Of a stretch of 64,000 nucleotides of DNA, positions 52,693 through 61,621 are shown piece by piece; the stretch's first letter is position 1; every line of letters begins with the position of its first letter. The notes beneath the pieces were generated by a model. The model made no database searches. It saw only the letters and a list, made by a program, of their open reading frames with translations, and had not been told where the DNA came from. The translations under genes were made by a program, and so were the position numbers. This stretch comes from CAWCAL01 sp963695075. Lineage in GTDB: Bacteria > Actinomycetota > Acidimicrobiia > Acidimicrobiales > CAWCAL01. The stretch covers positions 124,001-188,000 of the forward strand of contig CAVOFR010000007.1 of assembly GCA_963695075.1 (NCBI GenBank), written 5' to 3'.

Positions 52693-54651
52693 CTAGTGGT
52701 CGGCGCCGACGGGCTCGTGACGGACCGAGGGGTCCCCGGTCTTCTCGATGAGGCGACGATCCCGACGCCCGTTGCGGAAGTGCCGGGCCCACCAGACCAG
52801 GAGCACGAGAAGTGAGCCCACCGACAGAGCGATCCCGACGCCGTTCAGGACGGTCGAGCGCACGGAGAACCGTCCTTCGGCGAGGGTGTGTTCACCGTCG
52901 GGTGTGAGGACCTGCACGTCGAGGGGGAACGACCCCGTCGAACGGGCGCGTACGGCAAGGACGATGTCGTTGGCACCGGGCGCGAGGTGGACCGGGACGC
53001 CGAGCGGGTCGGGACCGATGAACTCCAGTCGGGTGCTCTCGAGCCGAAGAACCACCTCAGCGTCGTAGCCGAGTGCATTGTCGATTCTGATCGGCAGGTC
53101 GGCCGTTCGTTCGGTCAGAGTCACCGTCTGCTGTTGCGGGACGGTTATGCCCGTCATCTGCGCCGCGACGATCGCGCGGGCTCGGGCGAACCACTGGGCG
53201 GACTGCTCGATCACATCGGTAGCCGCCGTGGCATCGAGCGACGCCTCGAGCTCGGTGGCGCGGTCGTCCCCGGGGGGGAGCATCGTGGACCAGGACCGCA
53301 CCGATGCGACGGCCGACGCCAGACCACTCGCGTAGTCGCCGAGTGGTGGCGGCGGGCGTCGAGACAGCGTCACGGTCGTGTCGGCCCCCACCTCGGTCAG
53401 CGCCGTCTCCGGCGTGACAGCGGTGGCGACACCACCGGCACCGTCGAGCGCGCTGAGGAGCTGAGCGAGAGCGTGCTCGCCCAGCTCGGCCGGACTGTCG
53501 ATCCAGAGCATCGCCGCCCGCTCGTCTCGGGGCCGGTCATAGAAGAGGACGGCAAGATCGGCCATTACCCGATGGACCGCGAGAACGGGATCCATCGCCG
53601 CTGTCGTCAGGTGTCCCTGGAGATCGGCGTCGACGATGAGCCCGGTGAGCTGGCTCTTCGCAATCCGTACCGGCCGAAGCCGACCGACAGCCGGGGACTC
53701 GAGGTCCACCGCGAGGTCGGTCGACGTGAGCAGGACCCCGGCACCGATGTCGATCAGCCGGGCCCGGCGTCCAGCCGTCGGGGGCTGTCGCAGCACCGAC
53801 ACGAGCGTCCGGTCGAGTCGGGCGTCGTCGATGCTGGTTCGACCTCGTCGTCGTTGGTGCGCGAGGGAACGCTCGAGGTCGGATTCAGCCAGCCATGCTC
53901 CCTCGTCGAGTCCGGCCCAGGGGGCGTCGGGCACCGCGGCGCTCGATCGGGCCAGCCGGCTGCGGTCGAACGGCTCGAGAGCATCGATGGTCTCGGGCAA
54001 TACTCGATAGACGAACGGGACACCCATCGCTTCGTTCACCGCGGCGGTGACCGTTTCGATGCCGGCCGTGGCTTCGGCGTCAAGTGCCACCGAGCCGTCA
54101 GGCCGGGTAGCGGTGGGGGCGATCCCGTCGATCACGACCACGGTGGCGAGTGTGGGGAAGGTCTCGGTCCGTGGGCTCTTCACGATATGGGTGAGCAGCC
54201 GCCCGATCTCCTTTCCGTCGGCATCGAAGGAACGCACCTCGACGGGATAGACCCCGTCGGTGGGGAGATCGATGGCTGGTCCACTCGTTTCCTCGGTCGC
54301 CGTCTCCGTTCCGACCGTGAGCAGGAGTACCCAGTCGTCGCCTGCGCCCGGAGAGAGCGTTCGAGTCGACCCGAGCTGATCCCCGACGCTTCCGCCTGCC
54401 AACTGCGAGCGGAACCGGGATCGGCCGCCCGATGCGACGAGCTCAGCGTGGATTGTCGCTTCGACGGTCGTGGCCCCGGTGGCGCTGACCGTGAGCTCGA
54501 AGGGGTCACCGTCGGCGACCCACGGCGTTCGCTCGAGTAGTCGCAGCGAGGGCGGGGGTTCTTGCGCTGCCGCCGACCCGATGGCGGCGACACTCGAGAG
54601 CAGAGCCACGCTGGCGGATATGACCAGCAGGGTGGCTCGACGCCGGCGCAC
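52693..54651 (-). CDS. DUF6049 secreted membrane-anchored protein (Rv3909-like)
   Basis: A 652-residue surface protein: signal peptide to about residue 29 (ending GSAAA), a large outer part with beta domains at both ends, and a C-terminal helix (IALSVGSLLVLLVWWARHF) with a short basic tail. The form and location match the DUF6049 protein Rv3909, beside MurJ and SigM in mycobacteria; its role is not known but is thought to concern the cell wall. GTG 54651 overlaps the upstream GNAT stop by one base. Confidence 0.85.
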   Translation of the reverse strand: MRRRRATLLVISASVALLSSVAAIGSAAAQEPPPSLRLLERTPWVADGDPFELTVSATGATTVEATIHAELVASGGRSRFRSQLAGGSVGDQLGSTRTLSPGAGDDWVLLLTVGTETATEETSGPAIDLPTDGVYPVEVRSFDADGKEIGRLLTHIVKSPRTETFPTLATVVVIDGIAPTATRPDGSVALDAEATAGIETVTAAVNEAMGVPFVYRVLPETIDALEPFDRSRLARSSAAVPDAPWAGLDEGAWLAESDLERSLAHQRRRGRTSIDDARLDRTLVSVLRQPPTAGRRARLIDIGAGVLLTSTDLAVDLESPAVGRLRPVRIAKSQLTGLIVDADLQGHLTTAAMDPVLAVHRVMADLAVLFYDRPRDERAAMLWIDSPAELGEHALAQLLSALDGAGGVATAVTPETALTEVGADTTVTLSRRPPPPLGDYASGLASAVASVRSWSTMLPPGDDRATELEASLDATAATDVIEQSAQWFARARAIVAAQMTGITVPQQQTVTLTERTADLPIRIDNALGYDAEVVLRLESTRLEFIGPDPLGVPVHLAPGANDIVLAVRARSTGSFPLDVQVLTPDGEHTLAEGRFSVRSTVLNGVGIALSVGSLLVLLVWWARHFRNGRRDRRLIEKTGDPSVRHEPVGADH

Positions 54652-55373
54652 TACCCGGCCTCGTGAACCAGAACCGAAAGACCATCGTCCTGGAGCTCGA
54701 ACCCGAGGCTCTCGTAGAGGCTCACGGCGCGGTTGTTGCGCAGTTGCGTGTTGACGAGAACCACCCTCACTTGGCGGCGACTCAGCCAGCGCAGAGCGTC
54801 GAGCAGGAGCCCACGCCCGACCCCGGCGCCCTGGGCATCAGGATGTACGGCGAGTCGTTGGATGTAGCCGCTTCGGAGCGCATATCCGCAGATGATGTAC
54901 CCGGTGACAGGGCGGCCCGTGACGCGGTATCGGCTTTGTGGTGTGGCGGCGACCGCCTCGTCGATTCCCCGCGTCCCGAGTTGCCAGAACGGGTCGAACG
55001 CGGCGTGGTCCACTTCCAGCACACGGGAGACGTCCAGCCGTCTCGCTCGCCTGGTTCGCGCCCGGTCGCCTTGCGGAAGCGATCCGGTGACCATTGCCGC
55101 GGACAGGTCGAAGCGCAGGAGGTGCAGGTCCTCGTGCACCTCGAAGCCGGCTTCGACGAAAGGGACACGGTCGTGTCGCCCGAGCGCCGGCGTGAGGACC
55201 CGCCGGACTCCGTCGCGATGGAGATCGGCGCAGGTCTGCATGACTTCCTCGACCGAGAGCAGACCGCCGTGACGCGGAATCAGCTGGGCGGTCGTGTCCT
55301 CCCCGTGCCAGGGCGCCACTCGCAGGCGGCCGCGTGGAGCGCGGTGACGAGAACGGGGGCTTGTCGACGACAC
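54651..55373 (-). CDS. GNAT family N-acetyltransferase
   Basis: A 240-residue protein with one clear GNAT domain in its second half: IQRLAVHPDAQGAGVGRGLL carries the acetyl-CoA loop and LVNTQLRNNRAVSLYESLGF is the usual motif B. The first 100 residues form a weaker, possibly duplicated GNAT fold. It overlaps the DUF6049 start and so is translated with it; in mycobacteria that place is held by a Nudix gene (mutT4). Substrate unknown. GTG 55373 chosen as first start. Confidence 0.82.
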   Translation of the reverse strand: MSSTSPRSRHRAPRGRLRVAPWHGEDTTAQLIPRHGGLLSVEEVMQTCADLHRDGVRRVLTPALGRHDRVPFVEAGFEVHEDLHLLRFDLSAAMVTGSLPQGDRARTRRARRLDVSRVLEVDHAAFDPFWQLGTRGIDEAVAATPQSRYRVTGRPVTGYIICGYALRSGYIQRLAVHPDAQGAGVGRGLLLDALRWLSRRQVRVVLVNTQLRNNRAVSLYESLGFELQDDGLSVLVHEAG

Positions 55374-55420
55374 GGCGCGAGGTTAGATGCGGGAACGGGA
55401 CTGCGCAGTACGCTCGACTC

Positions 55421-56437
55421 GTGACCGTCCTGTTGCTGAGCCACGAGTTGTTCGCCCAGCACGAGACGCCGGCCACCCATCCCGAGCGACCGGCTCGTGT
55501 CGAGGCGGTGTCGCGAGGTCTGGAACGTTTCGGTCTGACCGAAGCCCTGTCGTGGCATGAGCCGCGGCGAGCCACCGACGAGGAGCTCGAACGGGTCCAC
55601 CGTCGCGGGCTGGTCGAGCGACTGTCCCAGCTCGCCGAGGCAGGCGGTGGCCCCATCGATGCCGATACCTCGACGTCGGCGGCATCATTCGATGCTGCGG
55701 CCCATGCTGCGGGAGCAGGGCTCGACGCGGTGGAACGCATCCGCGACGGAGAGGCGACGAGAGCGTTCTGCGCGGTCCGGCCGCCGGGCCACCACGCGAC
55801 GCCGAGCCGATCGATGGGGTTCTGCCTCTTGAACAACGTCGGGATCACAGCGGCGAACCTGGCCGACTCCGGCGAGCGCGTCGCGATCATCGATTTCGAC
55901 GCCCACCACGGAAACGGCACGCAGGACGCGTTCTACCGCGACGAGCGTGTGCTGTTCTGCTCACTCCACCAGTACCCGCTCTACCCGGGGACTGGCGCGG
56001 TGGACGAGATCGGAGTCGACGAGGGCCGCGGGACGAACTTGAACATTCCTCTTCCCGCCGGCACCACCGGTGAGGCCTACCGGGCCGCCTTGGCGACGAT
56101 CATCGCCCCGGCGATCGAAGCCCACGGCTCGACCTGGGTACTGGTCTCCGCCGGGTTCGATGCCCATCGAGCCGATCCGCTGACCGGGATGGGTCTCACA
56201 TCGGGGGACATCGCTGCGATCTCTCGCGACATCGTGGAGATCGCCGGACGTCGACCGTCCGTCTGGTTTCTCGAGGGTGGCTACGACCTCGAGGCACTGG
56301 GTCTGTCAGCGGCGGCGTGTGTCGGAGCGCTGGTCGACCAGTCCGTGATCCCCGAACCGGAGACGTCGGGCGGTCCCGGCCGTGACGAGGTAGCCGAGGT
56401 GCGAGCGGCACAGTCCGCGGCGATCGATGTCGGCTGA
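55421..56437 (+). CDS. Histone deacetylase-like amidohydrolase
   Basis: A 338-residue zinc deacetylase of the class II HDAC/acetylpolyamine amidohydrolase family. It has VRPPGHHATPSRSMGFCLLN, IDFDAHHGNGTQDAFY with two metal ligands, and SAGFDAHRADPLTGMGL with the third. Substrates in bacteria may be acetylated polyamines or proteins such as acetyl-CoA synthetase. GTG 55421 is divergent from the GNAT gene, and the pair may form an acetylation/deacetylation couple. It overlaps pcnA by 11 bases. Confidence 0.9.
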   Translation: MTVLLLSHELFAQHETPATHPERPARVEAVSRGLERFGLTEALSWHEPRRATDEELERVHRRGLVERLSQLAEAGGGPIDADTSTSAASFDAAAHAAGAGLDAVERIRDGEATRAFCAVRPPGHHATPSRSMGFCLLNNVGITAANLADSGERVAIIDFDAHHGNGTQDAFYRDERVLFCSLHQYPLYPGTGAVDEIGVDEGRGTNLNIPLPAGTTGEAYRAALATIIAPAIEAHGSTWVLVSAGFDAHRADPLTGMGLTSGDIAAISRDIVEIAGRRPSVWFLEGGYDLEALGLSAAACVGALVDQSVIPEPETSGGPGRDEVAEVRAAQSAAIDVG

Positions 56438-57734
56438 TCTGTCGGCGCTCGGGCCGATAGTGGCCGAGCTGTCGCCGATCGTCGAGGCCTTCCGGGCGGC
56501 CGGCTTCGAATTACGGATCGTCGGCGGTCTGGTGCGCGATCTGGCGGCAGGAGATGCCATCAGCTTCGCCGACGTCGATCTTGCCACCGACGCGCTGCCC
56601 GACCAGATTCGTGCCTTGGTGAGCGATCACGTCGAATCGATGTGGCGGCAGGGTGAGCGCTTCGGAACCATCGGCATGGTCATGGGTGATCACAAGATCG
56701 AGGTGACGACGTACCGGGCCGAGGTGTATCGACCTGAGAGTCGGAAGCCGTCGGTGCGGTTTTCCGAGGATCTCGATACCGATCTGAGTCGCCGAGACTT
56801 CACCATCAACGCCATGGCGGTCACGTTGCCGTCGCCGACGCTGCTCGATCCCTTCGGAGGTCTGAACGATCTCCGGCAACACATCCTTCGGACACCCCTC
56901 GATCCGGCTGTCTCCTTCGACGACGATCCCCTGCGGATGCTGCGCGGTGCCCGATTCGTGGCTCGGATGGACCTCGAGGTCGCGTCCGGCGTGATCGAGG
57001 CGATGGAACAGCGGGCCGACCGGATCGCGATCGTTTCACACGAGAGGGTCGGTGATGAGTTCCTCAAGCTGCTCGCTCTCGATAGACCCTCGCGCGGCCT
57101 CGCTCTCCTCGACGACACCGGACTGCTCGTCGAGGTGCTCCCGGAGATCTCGGTACTGTCCCGATCGGACCGCAGGGTCGTCATGACGATGGTCGATTCC
57201 GTTCAACCCCCGGACCCGCTGTGGCGACTGGCCGGGATCTGCGCCCTGCTGGCTCCTGGAGCTGACTCCACCATGGGTGAGCGGCTGCGTATGCCGCGCG
57301 AGCACCGGCGGGTCATGGCCGCTGCCGGTGAGGCGATCCGATTGGCGGGTCGGCTCACCGGGCCCGATCCCGTCGTGGCGCGACAGGTCGCTGCGCTCGT
57401 CGGCCCCGATCTGGACCCACCCGTGGCTGCGCTCCGAGCTCGCGCCGCCGCCCTGGAGTCCCACGAGCGGCCGACCGACGCGACCCCGATCCGCCGGGCC
57501 GCTGCCGCCCTGGTCCGATCGCGAGACGAGCTGAGCGGCGAGGACCTGTCCAACCTGGACCCGGGCATGACCGGGGACCAGGTGATGAAGGAGCTTGGGC
57601 TGGAGCCCGGTCCGGCGGTCGGCCGGGCCCTGCGGTGGTTGGAGCAGATCCGCTACAGCGAAGGGTCACGGCCCGCCGACGAGCTCCGATCCCGATTGCG
57701 GGTGTGGTGGGGGCAACAGGACAGCGGCCAGTAG
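56427..57734 (+). CDS. pcnA: CCA tRNA nucleotidyltransferase/poly(A) polymerase family
   Basis: A 435-residue class II nucleotidyltransferase that adds or repairs the CCA end of tRNAs; tRNA-Ile in this window lacks an encoded CCA. The catalytic site is RIVGGLVRD plus ADVDLATDA, followed by GERFGTIGMVMGDHKIEVTT, the RRDFTINAMA motif and PLRMLRGARFVARM. Mycobacterial PcnA has a C-terminal HD domain; here the matching part (from about residue 250) lacks the HD histidines. It starts at ATG 56427. Confidence 0.9.
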   Translation: MSADLSALGPIVAELSPIVEAFRAAGFELRIVGGLVRDLAAGDAISFADVDLATDALPDQIRALVSDHVESMWRQGERFGTIGMVMGDHKIEVTTYRAEVYRPESRKPSVRFSEDLDTDLSRRDFTINAMAVTLPSPTLLDPFGGLNDLRQHILRTPLDPAVSFDDDPLRMLRGARFVARMDLEVASGVIEAMEQRADRIAIVSHERVGDEFLKLLALDRPSRGLALLDDTGLLVEVLPEISVLSRSDRRVVMTMVDSVQPPDPLWRLAGICALLAPGADSTMGERLRMPREHRRVMAAAGEAIRLAGRLTGPDPVVARQVAALVGPDLDPPVAALRARAAALESHERPTDATPIRRAAAALVRSRDELSGEDLSNLDPGMTGDQVMKELGLEPGPAVGRALRWLEQIRYSEGSRPADELRSRLRVWWGQQDSGQ

Positions 57735-57743
57735 CCTGCCGTC

Positions 57744-58148
57744 GTGGCCATCGACTTCCACGCGGCGAGCGCGACCCAAACCACTGCCGGCGAGGTCGAC
57801 TATCGGCTTGCCCGCGCTGCGGTGCTCCGCCAGTACGACGACGGTGAGGTGAGCCGGAACGAGATCTGCGACATTCACCCCGAGCTGCGCCGAGCTGCGA
57901 TCAACGTGGCCGATCCGATCGACGAAGCCTGCCCGGTGTGCGAGAAGGCGGATCTTCGGCTGGTGTCGTACGTCTTCGGCCCGCGACTACCCAAGAGCGG
58001 CCGCTGCATCTCGCGACCGGCTGAGCTCGAACGCATCGACGAGCGCAAGGGTGTCTTCACGCGGTACGTCGTGGAGGTCTGCCCGGCCTGTTCGTGGAAT
58101 CACCTCCGGCGAGCGAATCGCCTGGGGCAGGGGACCCGCTCTGGTTGA
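57744..58148 (+). CDS. DUF5318 zinc-binding protein
   Basis: A 134-residue protein of the actinobacterial DUF5318 family: an N-terminal helical part (VDYRLARAAVLRQYDDGEVS) and a four-cysteine site made of ACPVCEKAD and VCPACSWNH. Function unknown. It starts at GTG 57744, nine bases after pcnA, and is likely cotranscribed with it. Confidence 0.85.
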   Translation: MAIDFHAASATQTTAGEVDYRLARAAVLRQYDDGEVSRNEICDIHPELRRAAINVADPIDEACPVCEKADLRLVSYVFGPRLPKSGRCISRPAELERIDERKGVFTRYVVEVCPACSWNHLRRANRLGQGTRSG

Positions 58149-58186
58149 ATCATCCGTCCTGATGAGCTGTGCTCAGGAAAGCTCAC

Positions 58187-58378
58187 CTAATCAGCGCAGC
58201 TCCCGGGCACCGGCTCGTGGGGGTAGTGGTCGAGGCAGACGTCACACCACCATTCGGTCTCGTCGACGACGGTGATCCTCTCCTCGGCATCCCAGGCCTG
58301 CGGCTGGACGTAGACCCGCTTGACAGGCCGGAGATGGTCCTCTTCGCGGGCGCACGACCAACACGAACCGGGAGTCAC
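58187..58378 (-). CDS. Small cysteine-rich (zinc-ribbon-like) protein
   Basis: A 63-residue frame from GTG 58378 with CWSCAREED near the N-terminus and WWCDVCLDH near the middle; two CxxC pairs suggest a zinc ribbon. It fills the gap between the DUF5318 gene and panB on the other strand, with composition like coding DNA. No family recognised, and no strong ribosome site seen. Confidence 0.5.
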   Translation of the reverse strand: MTPGSCWSCAREEDHLRPVKRVYVQPQAWDAEERITVVDETEWWCDVCLDHYPHEPVPGSCAD

Positions 58379-58451
58379 CCGCCGATCCTAGTGGTTCGCC
58401 CACCGAGAGCCCGGTGGGCAACCGGCCCCTGGCGCGGGTCGAGGATTGGGG

Positions 58452-58457
58452 TATACT
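58452..58457 (+). promoter_or_regulatory. Candidate -10 element for panB
   Basis: TATACT, preceded by GGGG and followed by GACACC, is a good -10 match 52 bases before the panB start, in otherwise GC-rich DNA. No -35 at the usual spacing was recognised, so the call is tentative. Confidence 0.4.
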
Positions 58458-58509
58458 GACACCGTACGGCCGGCAGCCATTCGGCGCTGGACTGACAGAG
58501 GAGGCCCTG

Positions 58510-59367
58510 ATGGCTTCGACCAAGATCGCCGCACCAGCGGTCGCTCGGCGCAAGGTGTCCGAAGGTGCCGAGCCGCTGGTGATGCTCACGGCGTATGACG
58601 CACCGAGCGCCCGATTCGCCGACGAGGCCGGAGCCGACCTGCTGCTCGTCGGCGACTCCGTGGCCATGGTCGTCCTGGGCTACGACGACACCTTGTCGGT
58701 CACCGTCGACGACCTCGTCCACCACACCGCTGCGGTAGCTCGTGCACGGCCCAAGGCTCTCGTCGTCGGAGACCTCCCGTGGATGAGCTACCACGTGTCC
58801 GAGGCCGAGACCGTCCAGAACGCGGCCAAGCTCGTCAGGGCCGGGGCAGAATCGGTGAAGCTCGAGGGTGGTCGCAAGCGCCTCCCCATGATCGAGAAGA
58901 TCCTGGACGCCGAGATCCCGGTCATGGGCCATCTGGGACTGACCCCCCAGTCCGTGCACGCCATGGGTGGGTTCAAGGTGCAGGGAAGAGAGCACGCTGC
59001 CGCACTCGCTCTGATCGATGATGCGAAGGCGCTGGCGGCGGCCGGGTGCTTCGCCATCGTCCTCGAGGGCATCCCGCTCGAGGTGGCCCGGCTGGTCACC
59101 GACGCGGTCGACGTCCCGACCATCGGCATCGGTGCCGGTCCGTCCTGTGATGGCCAGGTACTGGTCTTCCACGATGTGCTCGGGATCGAGGACCGGGTCC
59201 ATCCCAAGTTCGTTCGGCGGTATGCCGATCTCAAGTCGGCGTCGGTCTCGGCGCTCGGTCAGTTCGTCGCCGAGGTGCGGTCCGGGGCATTCCCCGGCCC
59301 GGAGGAGTCGTATCACCTGCCGGCCGAGCAGGCCGAGTCCCTCGCGTTGTACGGCGGCGAACGCTGA
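58510..59367 (+). CDS. panB: 3-methyl-2-oxobutanoate hydroxymethyltransferase
   Basis: A 285-residue ketopantoate hydroxymethyltransferase, first step of pantothenate and CoA synthesis. Family motifs are VMLTAYDAPSARFADEAGAD, VGDSVAMVVLGYDDT, VKLEGG, PVMGHLGLTPQSVHAMGGF and PTIGIGAGPSCDGQVLVFHD. The ATG at 58510 has AGAGGAGG five bases before it. No panC or panD is adjacent. Confidence 0.95.
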   Translation: MASTKIAAPAVARRKVSEGAEPLVMLTAYDAPSARFADEAGADLLLVGDSVAMVVLGYDDTLSVTVDDLVHHTAAVARARPKALVVGDLPWMSYHVSEAETVQNAAKLVRAGAESVKLEGGRKRLPMIEKILDAEIPVMGHLGLTPQSVHAMGGFKVQGREHAAALALIDDAKALAAAGCFAIVLEGIPLEVARLVTDAVDVPTIGIGAGPSCDGQVLVFHDVLGIEDRVHPKFVRRYADLKSASVSALGQFVAEVRSGAFPGPEESYHLPAEQAESLALYGGER

Positions 59368-59379
59368 GGCCGGCACTCC

Positions 59380-60186
59380 TCAGTCCGCGGGGACGAACTC
59401 GACGTCGTAGGACGTCGGCCAGTTCTTGCCCGTAAGTCGGAAGAGCCCCGTATCGGGGTCGTGAGCGATCCCGTTGAGTACGCCGGCCTCGCCGGGTCGG
59501 GGCAATGAGGAGGCGTCGATCACCGCGTCGACCGCTCCGGTCGTGGGATCGATCCGAATGATCTGATCGGTCCGCCAGACGTTCGCATAGACCGCACCGT
59601 CCACGCACTCGAGTTCGTTGATGCCGGCGATGGGAGCCATCTCATTGGTTATGCTCACCGTCCTGGAAACCCTGAAGTCCTCGGGATCGCGGAAGCTCAG
59701 CGAACTGGAGCCGTCGCTCATCACGAGCTGGTCGCCGTCGAAGCAGAGGCCCCAGCCCTCACCCTCGTAGTCGAACGCGTCGAGGAGAGCGAGGGTGTCC
59801 ACGTCGTAGACGAGCGCGCGGCCTGCCTTCCACGTCAGTTGGATGAGTCGTCCGTCGACATGGGTCAGACCTTCACCGAAGACGTCGGGCTCGAGGGACG
59901 CCTCACGGATGACGTGTCCGGTCTCCGGGGCGACCTCCCGGAGTTCGGACTGCCCATAACGGCCGGTGCTCTCGTAGAGATGGTCGTCCACGTACTCGAG
60001 ACCCTGGGTGAACGCGTCGGGGTCATGCGGCGTCGATGCCCGGATCGCCACATCCAAGGAGACGACCGTCGCCCCCTGCTCGACGGGTTGGCGGTAGTCC
60101 GGACCGGCATCGTCGGATCGACAGGCCGCAAGCAGGAACAGCACGGCGCCCGCGGCGATTCGGCTTTTGCGGTGGGGTGCGGTCAT
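59380..60186 (-). CDS. Glutaminyl-peptide cyclotransferase, lipoprotein
   Basis: A 268-residue glutamine cyclotransferase of the plant/bacterial beta-propeller type, which turns N-terminal glutamine into pyroglutamate. Motifs are DAFTQGLEYVDDHLYESTGRYG, VFGEGLTHVDGRLIQLTWK, INELECVDGAVYANVWRTDQ and VLNGIAHDPDTGLFRLTGKN. The N-terminus is a signal peptide ending LLAACRSD (lipoprotein). It ends 12 bases from panB on the other strand and is divergent from the polysaccharide genes. Confidence 0.9.
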   Translation of the reverse strand: MTAPHRKSRIAAGAVLFLLAACRSDDAGPDYRQPVEQGATVVSLDVAIRASTPHDPDAFTQGLEYVDDHLYESTGRYGQSELREVAPETGHVIREASLEPDVFGEGLTHVDGRLIQLTWKAGRALVYDVDTLALLDAFDYEGEGWGLCFDGDQLVMSDGSSSLSFRDPEDFRVSRTVSITNEMAPIAGINELECVDGAVYANVWRTDQIIRIDPTTGAVDAVIDASSLPRPGEAGVLNGIAHDPDTGLFRLTGKNWPTSYDVEFVPAD

Positions 60187-60270
60187 GGTCGGTTAAGTCT
60201 GCACGGTCCGCCGCCGACGGTACCTGCATGCAACGAGGCAGCGCTCCCGGATGAGTGGTCGACGAAGGCG

Positions 60271-60867
60271 ATGAGCGCGGAACGGCGTTGGACCACTCCG
60301 CGGCAGATCGCGACCGAGAAGCGGATGGCCGGCGTCCTCTCCGTTGCCGGCCTACTCATCGCCGCTGTGCTTGCCGGAGCGTTCGGTCCCTCGTCGGCCG
60401 CAGGGACGGGCCTGTTGGCCGTGGCCATCGTCCTGGCCGTCCTCGCCTGTCGATTGCTCGGGTCCGAGTTGGTCGATGACCACATCCTGGCCACGGTGGG
60501 CCTGGCCGAGATCGAACGGGAGCTGGCCCGGTCCCGACGGTTCGAGCGCCCGCTGGCCGTCGCTCGGTTGTCCCTTGATCGGGGCTGGGATCCCGTCGAG
60601 GTCGCCGCCACCATGGAACAGATCGGTCGACGATTCGATCGCTACTTCTTCGACGGTGACGGTGAAGTACTCGTACTCATGCCGGAGACATCTGTGGATC
60701 GGGCCGGACCGGTGGTCGACCGGCTCGGGGCCCAGGTGGCCTCGCTCGGCCGTGGCGTGCCCAGAGTGGGCATTGCCGGCCATCCAGGCCCGGCGACGAG
60801 TGCGGCCGAGCTCATCGCGGCCGCAGTCCCAAACCGGCCGGCAGCCTCGGCGAGCTCACGTGCCTGA
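60271..60867 (+). CDS. Membrane protein with degenerate GGDEF-like domain
   Basis: A 198-residue protein: two membrane segments near residues 18-65 (MAGVLSVAGLLIAAVLAGAF; LLAVAIVLAVLACRLLG), then a domain shaped like a nucleotide cyclase (ERPLAVARLSLDR; RRFDRYFFDGDGEVLVLMPE) but without a GGDEF active site. It starts at ATG 60271 with GAAGG before it and overlaps the sugar transferase by eight bases, so it is first in the exopolysaccharide operon and may sense or control it. Confidence 0.72.
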   Translation: MSAERRWTTPRQIATEKRMAGVLSVAGLLIAAVLAGAFGPSSAAGTGLLAVAIVLAVLACRLLGSELVDDHILATVGLAEIERELARSRRFERPLAVARLSLDRGWDPVEVAATMEQIGRRFDRYFFDGDGEVLVLMPETSVDRAGPVVDRLGAQVASLGRGVPRVGIAGHPGPATSAAELIAAAVPNRPAASASSRA

Positions 60868-61621
60868 GCGTCGTACCGCCATGGTCGCCGAGACGATCGT
60901 TTCGACCGACGCCATCGAGGATTCGGTGGATGGTGCCGGGGTCGACGCGTCCGTGGTCCCAGCGCTCGAGCTCAGTCCGGACATCACCCGTTTTCCGATC
61001 AGGGTGCGCGGGCATCGTCGCCTGGGGTATCGATTCGCCAAGCGAACCCTCGACCTCGTCGTCATAACGGTCCTCGGTCCGGTGGCGCTGGTCATCGTGG
61101 CCTTCCTGTCGGTGATCAACAAGATCGAGGACCGATCCGCTCCGGTCTTCCACGTGCAGGAGCGCACCGGAGCCGGCGGGCGGCGATTCCGGCTCTACAA
61201 GATCCGCACGATGGTGAACAATGCCGAAGAGTTGAAGGCCGGCCTGTTGCACCTCAACACCAGGACCCTCCCGGATTTCAAGCTGGAGGACGACCCACGG
61301 ATCACCCCGGCGGGACGGTTGCTCCGTGTCACCAGTCTCGACGAGCTTCCTCAACTCTGGAACGTACTGCGCGGCGACATGACGCTGGTCGGGCCCCGGC
61401 CCACGACCCTGGACAGCAACTCCTACGAGGCGTGGCAGACCGAGCGATTCGAGGTTCGACCCGGCCTGACCGGGCTGTGGCAGCTCGCCGGTCGGGGATC
61501 ACCGTCGTTCGTCGAACGAGCGCGACTGGACATCGCCTACGTTCGTCGACGCTCGATGCGGCTCGATCTCTACATTCTCCTGAGGACCATTCCCGCCGTC
61601 CTCGGAGGCCGAGGTGAATGA
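60860..61621 (+). CDS. Priming sugar transferase (undecaprenyl-phosphate phosphosugar transferase)
   Basis: A 253-residue bacterial sugar transferase of the PglC/WcaJ core type. It has one membrane segment (VVITVLGPVALVIVAFLSVI), then VFHVQERTGAGGRRFRLYKI, SLDELPQLWNVLRGDMTLVG with the catalytic DE, and RPGLTGLWQLAGRG. It would put the first sugar phosphate on the lipid carrier. No large N-terminal membrane region. GTG 60860 overlaps the upstream gene; ATG 60881 is the alternative. Overlaps the GT4 gene by eight bases. Confidence 0.92.
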   Translation: MPERRTAMVAETIVSTDAIEDSVDGAGVDASVVPALELSPDITRFPIRVRGHRRLGYRFAKRTLDLVVITVLGPVALVIVAFLSVINKIEDRSAPVFHVQERTGAGGRRFRLYKIRTMVNNAEELKAGLLHLNTRTLPDFKLEDDPRITPAGRLLRVTSLDELPQLWNVLRGDMTLVGPRPTTLDSNSYEAWQTERFEVRPGLTGLWQLAGRGSPSFVERARLDIAYVRRRSMRLDLYILLRTIPAVLGGRGE

